A stretch of DNA of 64,000 nt from Rhizobium hidalgonense. GTDB taxonomy: Bacteria > Pseudomonadota > Alphaproteobacteria > Rhizobiales > Rhizobiaceae. Numbering within the stretch: position 1 is the stretch's first letter; the number at the start of each line of letters is the position of its first letter. The stretch lies in NCBI RefSeq assembly GCF_002914525.1, contig NZ_LODW01000055.1, positions 24,628 through 88,627 on the forward strand. Reading direction: 5' to 3'. Positions 1-8,293 of this stretch are shown one piece after another. Below the pieces are notes generated by a model, which was given only the letters and a program-made list of their open reading frames with translations, searched no databases and was not told the DNA's origin. A program made the position numbers and the translations under genes.

Positions 1-1052
1 CGGTCTTCCTGCAGCCCTCGCCTTTGCCGCTAATGTCGGGCGAGGTGCTGGCCAGGCTTGCCGACGATCCCCGCGTCGATTGGGCCGCTCCGATCGGCTT
101 CGGCGATTCCTTCTCCGGCTATCCGATCGTCGGCACGACCGTTGTACTGGCGGAGAACCTGTCCAGCGGCCTTGTCGAAGGCAAGGTTTTCGCACGCGAG
201 GGCGAGGCGGTGATCGGTTCCGCCGTCCAGCTTTCGCTCGGCGGCGAGATCAAGCCGATGCACGGTTTGGCGGAAGAAGGCGGCGAGACACATACCGAAC
301 TCGTCTACCATATCGCCGGCCGCATGCGGCCGACAGGCACCGCCTGGGATCGGGCCATTCTGGTGCCGATCCAGGCCGTCTGGCATATCCATGGCATGGA
401 GGCGGAGGAGAGTGCCGATCACGATCATCAGCAGGCTGGGGCCGGTCACGATGCGCATGAGCATCACGGCGAAGCCAACCCGGATGCTCCACTTGAGGAA
501 AGCTGGACTGATGATGCTCCCGGCCTTCCCGCCATCCTCGTCAAGCCGAAGACAATTGCCGACGCCTACAAGCTGCGGCAGCAGTATCGCAGCGGCAATA
601 CCGTCGCGGTTTTTCCCGGCGAGGTACTGACCAATCTCTACGCCACGCTCGGCGACGCCAAGCAGATCCTCGTCGCGGTTGCCGCCGGCGCGCAAGCTCT
701 CGTCGCGGCCTCGCTGGTGCTGGTCACGGTCATCCATATCGGCCAGCGCCGCCGACAGATCGGCGCGCTGAGGGCCTTCGGCGCGCCACGCGGCGCGATC
801 TTCGGTATCGTCTGGCTGGAATTCTTCTTCCTGGTGGCCGTCGGCATCGGCCTCGGATTCACTTTCGGCTATGCTGCGGCGCTGATCTTGTCCGGCATGT
901 TCTCTGAGACGAGTGGGATTGCCATGCCGGTCGGCTTCGCTCGTGAAGACGCGAGGCTTGCGGCGTTGCTGCTCGCCTTCGCCACAATACTGGCCGCACT
1001 GCCGGCGGTGCTCGCCTACCGGCAATCGCCGGCGCAGGCACTGAGAGCCTAA
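1..1052 (+). CDS. ABC transporter permease, FtsX/MacB type (5' end outside the window)
   Basis: The reading frame is open from the first bases of the window (the codons from position 3 read through without a stop), so this is the C-terminal part of a larger membrane protein. A periplasmic domain comes first and contains a His/Asp/Glu-rich stretch at about nt 415-475 (HDHQQ...HDAHEHHGE). It is followed by at least three hydrophobic segments, one near nt 670-740, then the FtsX-type cytoplasmic turn RRRQIGALRAFGAPRGAIF, then two more helices. This is the usual C-terminal layout of MacB/LolCE/FtsX permeases. The His-rich loop suggests metal contact, so zinc or copper handling is possible, but this is inference. 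The ATPase and substrate-binding genes would lie upstream of the window. A TTG at 24 could serve as an internal start but is unlikely to be the real one. Confidence 0.75.
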   Translation, partial: VFLQPSPLPLMSGEVLARLADDPRVDWAAPIGFGDSFSGYPIVGTTVVLAENLSSGLVEGKVFAREGEAVIGSAVQLSLGGEIKPMHGLAEEGGETHTELVYHIAGRMRPTGTAWDRAILVPIQAVWHIHGMEAEESADHDHQQAGAGHDAHEHHGEANPDAPLEESWTDDAPGLPAILVKPKTIADAYKLRQQYRSGNTVAVFPGEVLTNLYATLGDAKQILVAVAAGAQALVAASLVLVTVIHIGQRRRQIGALRAFGAPRGAIFGIVWLEFFFLVAVGIGLGFTFGYAAALILSGMFSETSGIAMPVGFAREDARLAALLLAFATILAALPAVLAYRQSPAQALRA

Positions 1053-1241
1053 CCAGGGCCGGCTGACGACTCCGCTGCATGCCAAGGCGCGTTTGCCATT
1101 AGACTAAAGTCATAATCCCAAAGCCTCTCTCTTTTTGATCTGCCGTTTCTGGCACACTCTCGTCAGGCGTGTCGCGGCCAGGGGTCTGCTTTGAGGAGAG
1201 TAGGTCGCGCGCGTTGCTCATCACTCTGTGGAGGACAGACA

Positions 1242-3128
1242 ATGGCAAATGTCGCAAGCATCGACGGCGCGAAGGCCGGGCCGATGACCGGCGAAGAGAA
1301 GAAGGTGATCTTCGCCTCTTCGCTCGGCACCGTTTTCGAATGGTATGATTTCTATCTCTACGGTTCGCTCGCCACCTATATCGGCGCGACCTATTTCACC
1401 CAATATCCCGAGGCGACGCGCAACATCTTCACGCTGCTTGCCTTCGCCGCAGGGTTCCTGGTGCGCCCCTTCGGTGCGCTGGTGTTCGGCCGTCTCGGTG
1501 ATCTGGTCGGCCGGAAATACACCTTCCTGGTGACGATCATGATTATGGGTCTGTCGACCTTCCTCGTCGGCATCCTGCCGGGTGCCGCCACCATCGGCAT
1601 CGCTGCCCCGATCATTTTGATCGGCCTTCGCCTGCTGCAGGGCCTGGCGCTCGGTGGTGAATATGGCGGTGCGGCAACCTATGTCGCCGAACATGCGCCG
1701 AACGGGCGTCGCGGCTACTTCACCTCGTGGATCCAGACGACGGCGACACTCGGTCTGTTCCTGTCGCTGATCGTCATCGTCCTGGTTCAATATCTGATGG
1801 GTGCGGTTCAGTTCGCCGCTTGGGGCTGGCGCATTCCGTTCCTGGTTTCGGTCGTCCTGCTCGGGATTTCCGTCTGGATCCGGTTGAAGATGAACGAATC
1901 GCCGGCGTTCCAACGCATGAAGGCGGAGGGCAAGGGCTCCAAGGCGCCGCTGACCGAAGCCTTCGGAACATGGAGAAATGCCAAGATTGCGATCATCGCG
2001 CTTCTCGGCGCCACCATGGGCCAGGCGGTCGTCTGGTACGGCGGCCAGTTTTATGCGCTGTTCTTCCTTCAGAACGTGCTGAAGGTGGATCTGCAATCGG
2101 CCAACATCATGGTCGCCATCGCGCTCTTCCTCGCCACGCCGTTCTTCGTCATTTTCGGCGGCCTCTCCGACAAGATCGGTCGCAAGCCGATCATCATGGC
2201 GGGTCTTCTCATCGCGGCGGTCACTTATAATCCGCTGTTCAAAGCGATGACCTGGACGGCGAACCCGGCGCTTGCCGAAGCGCAGGCCTCGATCCGCGCG
2301 ACGGTGACGGCCGATCCGGCGGATTGCAAGTTCCAGTTCAACCCGACGGGCACGTCGAAATTCACCAGCTCCTGCGACGTGGCGACGGCGTTCCTGACGA
2401 AGAACTCGGTGCCTTATGACGTCGTGCCCGGTACTGCCGGACAGCCGGCAACCGTGAAGGTCGGCAACGCGACGATTGCCAGCTTCGACGTCGTTGCTGC
2501 CGGCGACAAGGCCAAGGGCATGACTGCCGCCTTCGAAAAGGGCGTCAATATTGCCCTCCACGACGCCGGCTATCCGCTGAAGCGCGGTGCCGCCAAAGTG
2601 CCGGATGCCAAGCTCGATGCCTTCATCGCCGCCAATCCGGAACTGGCGCTCAATGCCGAAACCGTCCGCGCCGGTGAAAAGGAAACCGTGCCGGCGGCCA
2701 AGCTTGTTGAAACCAAGCTGCTGACGGCAGATGAGGCCACTGGCGTCACCGACATGGCGGTCTACAACGTCGCCAATGGCGGCGCGTTCGCCATGACTGC
2801 CGATCCCACCCGCGTCAATTGGATAGGCACCATCGCAATCCTGTTCGTCCTCGTCCTCTATGTGACGATGGTCTACGGCCCGATCGCCGCTCTGCTGGTC
2901 GAGCTCTTCCCGACCCGCATTCGCTATACCGGCATGTCGCTGCCCTATCACATCGGCAACGGCTGGTTCGGCGGCCTGCTGCCGGCGACAGCCTTCGCGA
3001 TGAGCGCTGCCGCAGGCGATATCTACTATGGTCTCTGGTATCCGATCGTGTTTGCGTCGATCACGCTGGTGATCGGCCTGATCTTCCTACCGGAAACGAA
3101 GAACAGGGATATCCACGCAATGGATTGA
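1242..3128 (+). CDS. MFS transporter, metabolite:H+ symporter (MHS/ProP-ShiA) family, with large insertion
   Basis: This 628-aa inner-membrane symporter starts at ATG 1242 behind the Shine-Dalgarno GGAGG; an upstream in-frame start at 1191 lacks one. The N-terminus carries the MHS signature (SSLGTVFEWYDFYLYGSLA) and the loop motif GRLGDLVGRKYTF, and a second MFS loop GGLSDKIGRKP lies in the C-half. Ordinary MHS carriers are about 430-450 aa. Here about 190 extra hydrophilic residues (roughly residues 335-525, nt 2245-2815) sit between the helix ending LLIAAVTYNPLFK and the helix beginning WIGTIAILFVLVLYV. The insertion contains two Cys (DPADCKF and TSSCDV) and repeated Ala/Lys-rich helices. 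Family relatives carry dicarboxylates, shikimate or betaine; the substrate here is unknown. The gene is probably monocistronic and ends in a strong terminator. Confidence 0.85.
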   Translation: MANVASIDGAKAGPMTGEEKKVIFASSLGTVFEWYDFYLYGSLATYIGATYFTQYPEATRNIFTLLAFAAGFLVRPFGALVFGRLGDLVGRKYTFLVTIMIMGLSTFLVGILPGAATIGIAAPIILIGLRLLQGLALGGEYGGAATYVAEHAPNGRRGYFTSWIQTTATLGLFLSLIVIVLVQYLMGAVQFAAWGWRIPFLVSVVLLGISVWIRLKMNESPAFQRMKAEGKGSKAPLTEAFGTWRNAKIAIIALLGATMGQAVVWYGGQFYALFFLQNVLKVDLQSANIMVAIALFLATPFFVIFGGLSDKIGRKPIIMAGLLIAAVTYNPLFKAMTWTANPALAEAQASIRATVTADPADCKFQFNPTGTSKFTSSCDVATAFLTKNSVPYDVVPGTAGQPATVKVGNATIASFDVVAAGDKAKGMTAAFEKGVNIALHDAGYPLKRGAAKVPDAKLDAFIAANPELALNAETVRAGEKETVPAAKLVETKLLTADEATGVTDMAVYNVANGGAFAMTADPTRVNWIGTIAILFVLVLYVTMVYGPIAALLVELFPTRIRYTGMSLPYHIGNGWFGGLLPATAFAMSAAAGDIYYGLWYPIVFASITLVIGLIFLPETKNRDIHAMD

Positions 3129-3163
3129 TGACGCGCGCGCGTCTGAGAAGCTTGAGAAAACGG

Positions 3164-3192
3164 CCCGGCGCTCACAAGGCGCCGGGTTTTTT
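3164..3192 (+). terminator. Intrinsic terminator of the MFS gene
   Basis: A perfect 8-bp stem CCCGGCGC / GCGCCGGG (3164-3171 and 3179-3186) with a 7-nt loop is followed by six T (3187-3192). It lies 35 bp after the MFS stop and overlaps the last codons of the convergent PAP2 gene. Confidence 0.85.
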
Positions 3193-3924
3193 CGTGTCAG
3201 AGAACAGGCGCTTGGCGATCGGCCAGCCATCCGGCGCCAGCTTGAAGAGCAGGCCGCAGCGGGCAAAGATGATCGCCGTCAGTAGCGAGAACCAGCCGCC
3301 GAAGGCAAGGCCGGCGATCACGTCACTTGGATAATGGGCGCCGACCATGACGCGGGTCATGCCGAGCCAGATGGCACAGGCGATGAAGACAACCCGGTAG
3401 CGCGGATACAGCAGAGCAAAGGCGGCGAAGAAGGCACCAACTGTCGTGGAATGGCCCGACGGAAAGCTTTCGAAAGCGGCATGGCCTGAAAAGGGCGCGA
3501 AGGAAAACATGCCGTAGTCGCGAAAATGATCGGGACGCGCCCTGCCGATCGCCCGCTTCAACAGATTGGCGAGAAGCCCGGAGAAGACCACGGTGGCAAA
3601 GAGATAGGCGCCGATCCAGCTGACATAGAGGGCCTGCGCCTTGGAGCGCGCCGTCTTCACGAGCTTGTAGCCTGCCCGGCCCTGAAAGAACAGCAGGATG
3701 CTGGTATAGATCAGCCAGGCGGAATCGCCGAAACCGGTCATCATCTCGCCGAGGTGTTTCACCAGCGCAGGAGGTTCGCTGGCGCCGATCGGCGCATCGA
3801 AGAGCAGCATGGAAAGGATGACGGCATTGAGCGAGATGAAAAGACAGGCCTGCCAACGCAAAGGCGGCATGGCAGCGCCGCTCCGGCGCCAGCGCCTGTT
3901 CAGGGAAGCCCAAAATGCCCGCAT
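3172..3924 (-). CDS. PAP2-family membrane phosphatase
   Basis: This 250-aa integral membrane protein has about six hydrophobic helices. It carries all three type-2 phosphatidic acid phosphatase motifs in order: KRAIGRARP (motif 1), FPSGHSTT (motif 2, catalytic His) and TRVMVGAHYPSDV (motif 3, nucleophile His and charge-relay Asp). Such enzymes dephosphorylate lipid phosphates such as phosphatidate, undecaprenyl diphosphate or lipid A phosphate on the periplasmic face. Which substrate applies here cannot be told from sequence. The N-terminus (residues 1-20) is Arg-rich and cytosolic. The gene is convergent with the MFS gene, and its 3' end is shared with that gene's terminator. Confidence 0.85.
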   Translation of the reverse strand: MRAFWASLNRRWRRSGAAMPPLRWQACLFISLNAVILSMLLFDAPIGASEPPALVKHLGEMMTGFGDSAWLIYTSILLFFQGRAGYKLVKTARSKAQALYVSWIGAYLFATVVFSGLLANLLKRAIGRARPDHFRDYGMFSFAPFSGHAAFESFPSGHSTTVGAFFAAFALLYPRYRVVFIACAIWLGMTRVMVGAHYPSDVIAGLAFGGWFSLLTAIIFARCGLLFKLAPDGWPIAKRLFSDTKKPGAL

Positions 3925-4044
3925 TCCGTCGTCCGTTCGAATTTACCGGGTTGAAATTCGGCGCAAAAATACACGAGATTGTGGCTGAGAATAGTCCGTT
4001 TCGGATAATTCGACCGGCCCCGTTCAGGCTTCTCGGCTTTCACG

Positions 4045-4077
4045 AAAAAGCCCTCCGCATGCGTGATGCGAAGGGCT
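4045..4077 (-). terminator. Intrinsic terminator of leuB
   Basis: Read on the minus strand, AGCCCT-TCGCAT pairs with ATGCGG-AGGGCT (one wobble) around a short loop, followed by TTTTTCGTG. It starts about 20 bp downstream of the leuB stop. Confidence 0.8.
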
Positions 4078-4099
4078 GAACTGTTTCACGGGAAATATA

Positions 4100-5212
4100 T
4101 CAGGCGGAAAGCGCCTTGAACTCGGCGAGGATCGCATCGCCCATCTCGACGGTGCCGACCTGCCTTGCGCCATCGGCCATGATGTCGCCGGTGCGGATGC
4201 CCTTGTCGAGCACGTTGGCGATTGCCTTTTCCAGGTCGTCGGCTTCCTTCACCAGGTTGAAGGAGTAACGCAGGCACATGGCGAAGGAGGCGATCATGGC
4301 GATCGGATTGGCGATGCCCTTGCCGGCGATGTCGGGGGCCGAGCCATGCACCGGCTCGTAGAGCGCCTTGCGCTTGCCGGTCTTGCCGTCAGGCGCGCCG
4401 AGCGAGGCCGAGGGCAGCATGCCGAGCGAACCGGTCAGCATGGCGGCGACGTCGGAGAGCATATCGCCGAAGAGGTTGTCGGTGACGATGACGTCGAACT
4501 GCTTGGGCTGGCGCACCAGCTGCATGCCGCCGGCATCGGCGAGCATATGTTCGAGCTGGACGTCGGAATATTTCGCCTTGTGCGTCTCGGTTACCACCTG
4601 GTTCCAGAGCACGCCCGACTTCATGACGTTGCGCTTTTCCATGGAGCAGACGCGGTTCTGCCGGGTGCGAGCCATTTCGAAGGCGACGCCGGCGATGCGT
4701 TCGATCTCGTAGGTGTCGTAGACCTGCGTGTCGATGCCGCGCTTCTGGCCGTTGCCGAGATCGATGATCTCCTTCGGCTCGCCGAAATAGACGCCGCCGG
4801 TCAGCTCGCGGATGATCAGGATATCGAGGCCTTCGACCAGTTCCGGCTTCAACGACGAGGCCGCGGCAAGGGCCGGATAGCAGATGGCGGGGCGCAGGTT
4901 TGCAAACAGCTGGAGATCCTTGCGCAGGCGGAGCAGGCCGGCTTCCGGGCGCACTTCGTAAGGCACGCTATCCCATTTCGGGCCGCCGACGGCGCCGAAG
5001 AGAACGGCATCGGCGGCAAGCGCCTTCTGCATGTCGGCTTCCGAGATCGCCGCGCCATGCGCATCATAGGCAGAGCCGCCCACAAGGCCTTCGTCAGTGA
5101 CGAAACCGGCATTCATCGCCTCGTTCATATAGGCGATGATCTTGCGGACCTCGCCCATGGCTTCGGGACCGATGCCGTCACCCGGAAGCAGGAAAAGATT
5201 GCGCGCTGTCAT
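4100..5212 (-). CDS. leuB: 3-isopropylmalate dehydrogenase
   Basis: This 370-aa cytosolic enzyme matches the family length. It oxidises and decarboxylates (2R,3S)-3-isopropylmalate to 2-oxoisocaproate with NAD+, the third step of leucine synthesis. Visible family features are the N-terminal [10 protein letters not shown], the substrate segment [10 protein letters not shown], the central Tyr/Lys region ([10 protein letters not shown]), and the Mg2+/substrate loop [16 protein letters not shown]. The NAD-binding segment [18 protein letters not shown] follows. The start is secure: ATG 5212 has AGGAGGG about 6 nt upstream. Its pathway partner leuD lies 1.5 kb away on the same strand, separated by an oppositely oriented gene and a repeat element, so the two are probably transcribed separately. 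leuC is not in the window. Confidence 0.97.
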   Translation of the reverse strand: MTARNLFLLPGDGIGPEAMGEVRKIIAYMNEAMNAGFVTDEGLVGGSAYDAHGAAISEADMQKALAADAVLFGAVGGPKWDSVPYEVRPEAGLLRLRKDLQLFANLRPAICYPALAAASSLKPELVEGLDILIIRELTGGVYFGEPKEIIDLGNGQKRGIDTQVYDTYEIERIAGVAFEMARTRQNRVCSMEKRNVMKSGVLWNQVVTETHKAKYSDVQLEHMLADAGGMQLVRQPKQFDVIVTDNLFGDMLSDVAAMLTGSLGMLPSASLGAPDGKTGKRKALYEPVHGSAPDIAGKGIANPIAMIASFAMCLRYSFNLVKEADDLEKAIANVLDKGIRTGDIMADGARQVGTVEMGDAILAEFKALSA

Positions 5213-5372
5213 GAAACCCTCCTGGGAAAAACAAGTTGCGGTTTCTTAGACCCCGGAAATGGGCATTTCAAGCGAGGGAGGGCGTGAATCGGTACGCTTC
5301 GCTCTTGGCTGTCATGATTGCTCGCGCATCTGCAAACGGGTTAGAAGGTCGCTTACCTCTTAATGTCCACGG

Positions 5373-6314
5373 ATGTTTCTCATGGTTTCAGCTCCTCTCC
5401 ACCTCAACACGCCCTTGGCTCTAACGGCACCCGGCTACAGCGCCAGCGGCAAGCCACTCTGGCTGAAGCTCGATGCGCTGCAGCCCTCCGGCAGCTTCAA
5501 GCTGCGCGGCGTCGGCCGGCTTTGTCAGCATGAGGTGGAAAATGGCGCGCGCGAGATCTTCTGTGCGTCCGGCGGCAATGCCGGCATTGCCGCCGCCTAT
5601 GCCGGCCGGGCGCTCGGTGTGCCGGTCACCATCGTCGTGCCGGAGACGACGGCGGCCGATGTACGGCAGACGATCGCCGCAACGGGCGCCAATGTGCTCG
5701 TGCATGGCTCGGTGTTCGACGAAGCCAATGCCCATGCGGTCGACCTCGCGAGGAGCCGCAAGGCGAGTTATGTGCACCCCTTCGACCATCCGCTTCTGTG
5801 GGACGGTCATGCGACACTGATCGACGAGGTGGTGGCGAAGGGTGCCAAATTCGATTGCGTCGTCACCAGCGTCGGCGGCGGCGGGCTGCTTGCCGGCATT
5901 GTCGAGGGGCTGAAGCGAAACGGGCTTACCAATGTGCCGGTTATCGCCGTCGAAACGGAAGGAGCGGCCTCGCTGAACGCCAGCCTCAAGGCGAATGAGC
6001 GCATTACCCTGCCCGCCATCACCTCGATTGCCAATTCGCTCGGCGCGCGGCAGGTGGCCGAGCATGTCTTCGACCTGCCGAGACAGCATCCGATCGAAAG
6101 CATTGTCGTCAGCGATGCCGATGCGGTTGCCGCCTGCCTGAAATTTGCCGATGCATATCGCATTCTGGTCGAGCCGGCCTGTGGGGCGGCGCTTGCCGTT
6201 GCCGATGTGCATGCCGGGCTGCTTCAGCGTTTCGACAATCCGCTGATCGAAGTCTGCGGCGGCATCGGCGTGTCGCTCGAAAAGCTGAAGCTTTGGAAAG
6301 AGAAGTTTCTCTGA
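5373..6314 (+). CDS. Serine/threonine dehydratase-like PLP-dependent enzyme
   Basis: This 313-aa fold-type II PLP enzyme resembles the catabolic L-serine/L-threonine dehydratases, which deaminate the amino acid to pyruvate or 2-oxobutyrate. The PLP lysine is in PSGSFKLRG (K43), the substrate loop is ASGGNAGIAAAYAGR, and the phosphate-binding glycine loop is SVGGGGLLAGI. A C-terminal Cys in EVCGGIGVS occupies the place seen in eukaryotic-type serine dehydratases. No C-terminal ACT regulatory domain is present, which argues for a catabolic rather than an IlvA-type biosynthetic enzyme. ATG 5382 (four codons in) is an equally possible start; neither has a strong ribosome site. The gene stands alone on the plus strand between leuB and leuD. 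Confidence 0.8.
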   Translation: MFLMVSAPLHLNTPLALTAPGYSASGKPLWLKLDALQPSGSFKLRGVGRLCQHEVENGAREIFCASGGNAGIAAAYAGRALGVPVTIVVPETTAADVRQTIAATGANVLVHGSVFDEANAHAVDLARSRKASYVHPFDHPLLWDGHATLIDEVVAKGAKFDCVVTSVGGGGLLAGIVEGLKRNGLTNVPVIAVETEGAASLNASLKANERITLPAITSIANSLGARQVAEHVFDLPRQHPIESIVVSDADAVAACLKFADAYRILVEPACGAALAVADVHAGLLQRFDNPLIEVCGGIGVSLEKLKLWKEKFL

Positions 6315-6321
6315 TCTGAAA

Positions 6322-6633
6322 TTAGACCCTTTCCGGGTTAGATTGAATCATTCTGTTGGTTCAAACGGAGTCGGATGGCCGGTCGATCAGCCGGCCCGTT
6401 TCAGCCAACCCTCCTGCAGATTTGCCTTGGCAAATCTGCAAGACTCACGAAACGCCGGACGCACTTATCGCTTCGCTATGCGAAGCGGTGCGGCCGGTAG
6501 GCCGGGCATCTCTAGCCAGGATCAAAGGCGATCGGCTCGGACGTACCTGGGGGTATGCCCGTCGCCAATCGCCTTTGCCCTGACGAAAACCTGCTCCGGC
6601 AGAATGCTTCAATCTAACCCGGAAAGGCTCTAA
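6322..6633. repeat. 312-bp MITE-like element with 34-bp terminal inverted repeats
   Basis: The two ends are inverted copies: 6322-6355 and the reverse complement of 6600-6633 agree at 32 of 34 positions by eye. The shared core reads CTTTCCGGGTTAGATTGAA. Inside are perfect smaller palindromes: an 11-bp stem with a 2-nt loop at 6416-6439 (GCAGATTTGCC / GGCAAATCTGC) and CGCTTCGC-TAT-GCGAAGCG near 6471-6489. No credible coding sequence fits; open frames across it are short and have no family resemblance. It fills the space between the dehydratase-like gene and the leuD terminator, abutting the latter within 3 bp. A non-autonomous transposable element or a rhizobial mosaic repeat (RIME class) is the likely nature. 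Confidence 0.75.
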
Positions 6634-6635
6634 AG

Positions 6636-6659
6636 AAAAAGCCGGGCGAAGGCCCGGCT
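6636..6659 (-). terminator. Intrinsic terminator of leuD
   Basis: On the minus strand an 8-bp perfect stem (AGCCGGGC / GCCCGGCT) with a 4-nt loop runs into TTTTTC. It lies 27 bp after the leuD stop and directly beside the inverted-repeat element. Confidence 0.85.
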
Positions 6660-6685
6660 TGATCGATAGCTCATCCGTCTGCGGC

Positions 6686-7294
6686 TTAAGCGGCCCAAGG
6701 GTGCGAAGCGGCGTTCTTCTTTTCGAAGCTGTCGATCGCCTTCCCCTTTTCCAGCGTCAGGCCGATATCGTCGAGGCCGTTCAGCAGGCAGTGGCGCTTG
6801 AATTCGTCGAGATCGAACTTGATCAAGCCGCCATCGGGACCGGTGATCTCGAGGTTTTCGAGGTCGACCGTCAGGATGGCGTTGGAGCCGCGCGAGGCGT
6901 CGTCCATCAGCTTGTCGAGGTCTTCCTGGCTGACCTTGATCGGCAGGATGCCGTTCTTGAAGCAGTTGTTGTAGAAAATGTCGGCGAAGCTGGTGGAGAT
7001 CACGCAGCGGATGCCGAAATCGAGCAGCGCCCATGGCGCGTGTTCGCGCGAGGAACCGCAGCCGAAATTATCGCCGGCAACCAGGATCTTGGCATCGCGA
7101 TAGGCTGGTTTGTTCAGCACGAAATCCGAATTTTCGGACCCGTCTTCGTGATAACGGGCCTCGGCGAAAAGGCCGGTGCCGAGGCCGGTGCGCTTGATGG
7201 TCTTCAGATAATCCTTCGGAATGATCATGTCGGTGTCGACGTTGACGACCGGCAAGGGCGCTGCAACGCCCGTGAGCTTCACGAATTTATCCAT
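6686..7294 (-). CDS. leuD: 3-isopropylmalate dehydratase small subunit
   Basis: This 202-aa swivelling-domain subunit works with LeuC (not in this window). Together they isomerise 2-isopropylmalate to 3-isopropylmalate in leucine synthesis. The N-terminal [15 protein letters not shown], the DTDMIIPK stretch and the substrate-recognition loop [16 protein letters not shown] are diagnostic. Length equals the usual bacterial LeuD (about 200 aa). ATG 7294 follows GGAG at about 9 nt. It is transcribed alone with its own terminator. Proteobacterial LeuD subunits of this size differ clearly from the shorter archaeal type. Confidence 0.96.
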   Translation of the reverse strand: MDKFVKLTGVAAPLPVVNVDTDMIIPKDYLKTIKRTGLGTGLFAEARYHEDGSENSDFVLNKPAYRDAKILVAGDNFGCGSSREHAPWALLDFGIRCVISTSFADIFYNNCFKNGILPIKVSQEDLDKLMDDASRGSNAILTVDLENLEITGPDGGLIKFDLDEFKRHCLLNGLDDIGLTLEKGKAIDSFEKKNAASHPWAA

Positions 7295-7427
7295 GACCCA
7301 TGCTCCATTTCAGCAAATCTACTTCCTGAATTTGCATCTAGTCCAGTTTTTCGCCGAAATGAAGGAGAATCTTTGAAAATGACGGCCACGCGACGTTTCG
7401 CGCGGCCTGCCCTCTGCGTATGGACCA

Positions 7428-7850
7428 TTACTTCGTCGGTGCGTTGAGGCCCCAGAGGACGCCGAACGGGTCACGCAACTGGCCGTAGCGGTCGCCCCAG
7501 AACATCAGTTCGACCGGCATGACGACTTCGGCGCCGGCAGCAACGGCGCGGTCCCACCAGAAATCGATATCGTCGATGACAAGCTGGATGGCGAAGCCTT
7601 CATGGCCTTTGAAGGGATGGCCGTATTCGGGATAGGCATCCGACAGCATGAGGGAGCTGCCATTGATGTAGAGATGCACATGCATCGTCCTGCCGCTCTC
7701 GTCGACCGGCACGACATAGGCTTCTTCGGCGCCGAAAGCCTTCTTGTAGAATTCGGCGGCTTTGACCGCGCCGCCGATCGTCAGATAGGGCAGCAGGCCA
7801 TTCTTGACCGGCGGCAATTTGACCGGATTGTTTTCCGTTGTCGCATCCAT
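7428..7850 (-). CDS. VOC-superfamily (glyoxalase/PhnB-like) protein
   Basis: This 140-aa protein has the PhnB-like vicinal oxygen chelate fold. An N-terminal LLPYLTIGGAVKAAEFYKKA beta-alpha unit comes first, then SSLMLSDAYPEYG, and a C-terminal half ending in RYGQLRDPFGVLWGLN. The metal-ligand pattern of true glyoxalase I is not obvious, so no reaction is assigned. ATG 7850 has GGAGG 7 nt upstream. It lies upstream of leuD on the same strand, but more than 130 bp away. Confidence 0.75.
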   Translation of the reverse strand: MDATTENNPVKLPPVKNGLLPYLTIGGAVKAAEFYKKAFGAEEAYVVPVDESGRTMHVHLYINGSSLMLSDAYPEYGHPFKGHEGFAIQLVIDDIDFWWDRAVAAGAEVVMPVELMFWGDRYGQLRDPFGVLWGLNAPTK

Positions 7851-7946
7851 GCTTGTCCTCCATTTCGTTTTGAAGCGCCGGCGGAATGCTCGGCTGCTTC
7901 AAGGACGTATCATGGAAGCATGATCCGACAGTGTCGGTCGATTTTT

Positions 7947-8180
7947 TTAGAGATCGATGATCGTGCCGCGGCCGTCGTTCCAGATGCGCATTTCGCGCTG
8001 GCCATTGTTTGCCTTGGCGCGCACCGGAGCGGGCTTCATCTTCAGCGAAAGCGCGCGACCGACCATGAGCACGGTCAGGATGCCGCCGACGGCGAGTGTC
8101 ACCGAAAAGGTGAAAAGCAACATGGCCACGAAAACCGTGGCGCCGGCAAGCATGAGGAAGATGGAGCGAATGTTCTGCAT
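7947..8180 (-). CDS. Small two-helix membrane protein, function unknown
   Basis: From ATG 8180 (MQNIRSIFLM) this is 77 aa with two hydrophobic stretches at about residues 6-24 and 28-45, then a basic tail and the ending WNDGRGTIIDL. An in-frame upstream start at 8240 would add 20 hydrophilic residues rich in charge; it looks less natural because the second Met opens directly into a membrane segment. No family is recognised. The gene stands between the VOC gene and the divergent CitE-like gene. Confidence 0.55.
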   Translation of the reverse strand: MQNIRSIFLMLAGATVFVAMLLFTFSVTLAVGGILTVLMVGRALSLKMKPAPVRAKANNGQREMRIWNDGRGTIIDL

Positions 8181-8293
8181 GGGTTTGAGACCTTTCTTCG
8201 GAAAGGAATGTGGTCCTTCTTTTTCCTCTCTGCAAGGCAAGCATGGCTTTTTGTTGTCTTGCCGGGCTTCGCGAAGCTTGGCACTAATGATCG

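Noticed and set aside
1221..2951. Long antisense open frame (576 codons) over the MFS gene
   Set aside because: It mirrors a high-GC coding strand, is rich in Arg, Gly and Asp with no family pattern, and lacks a ribosome site.
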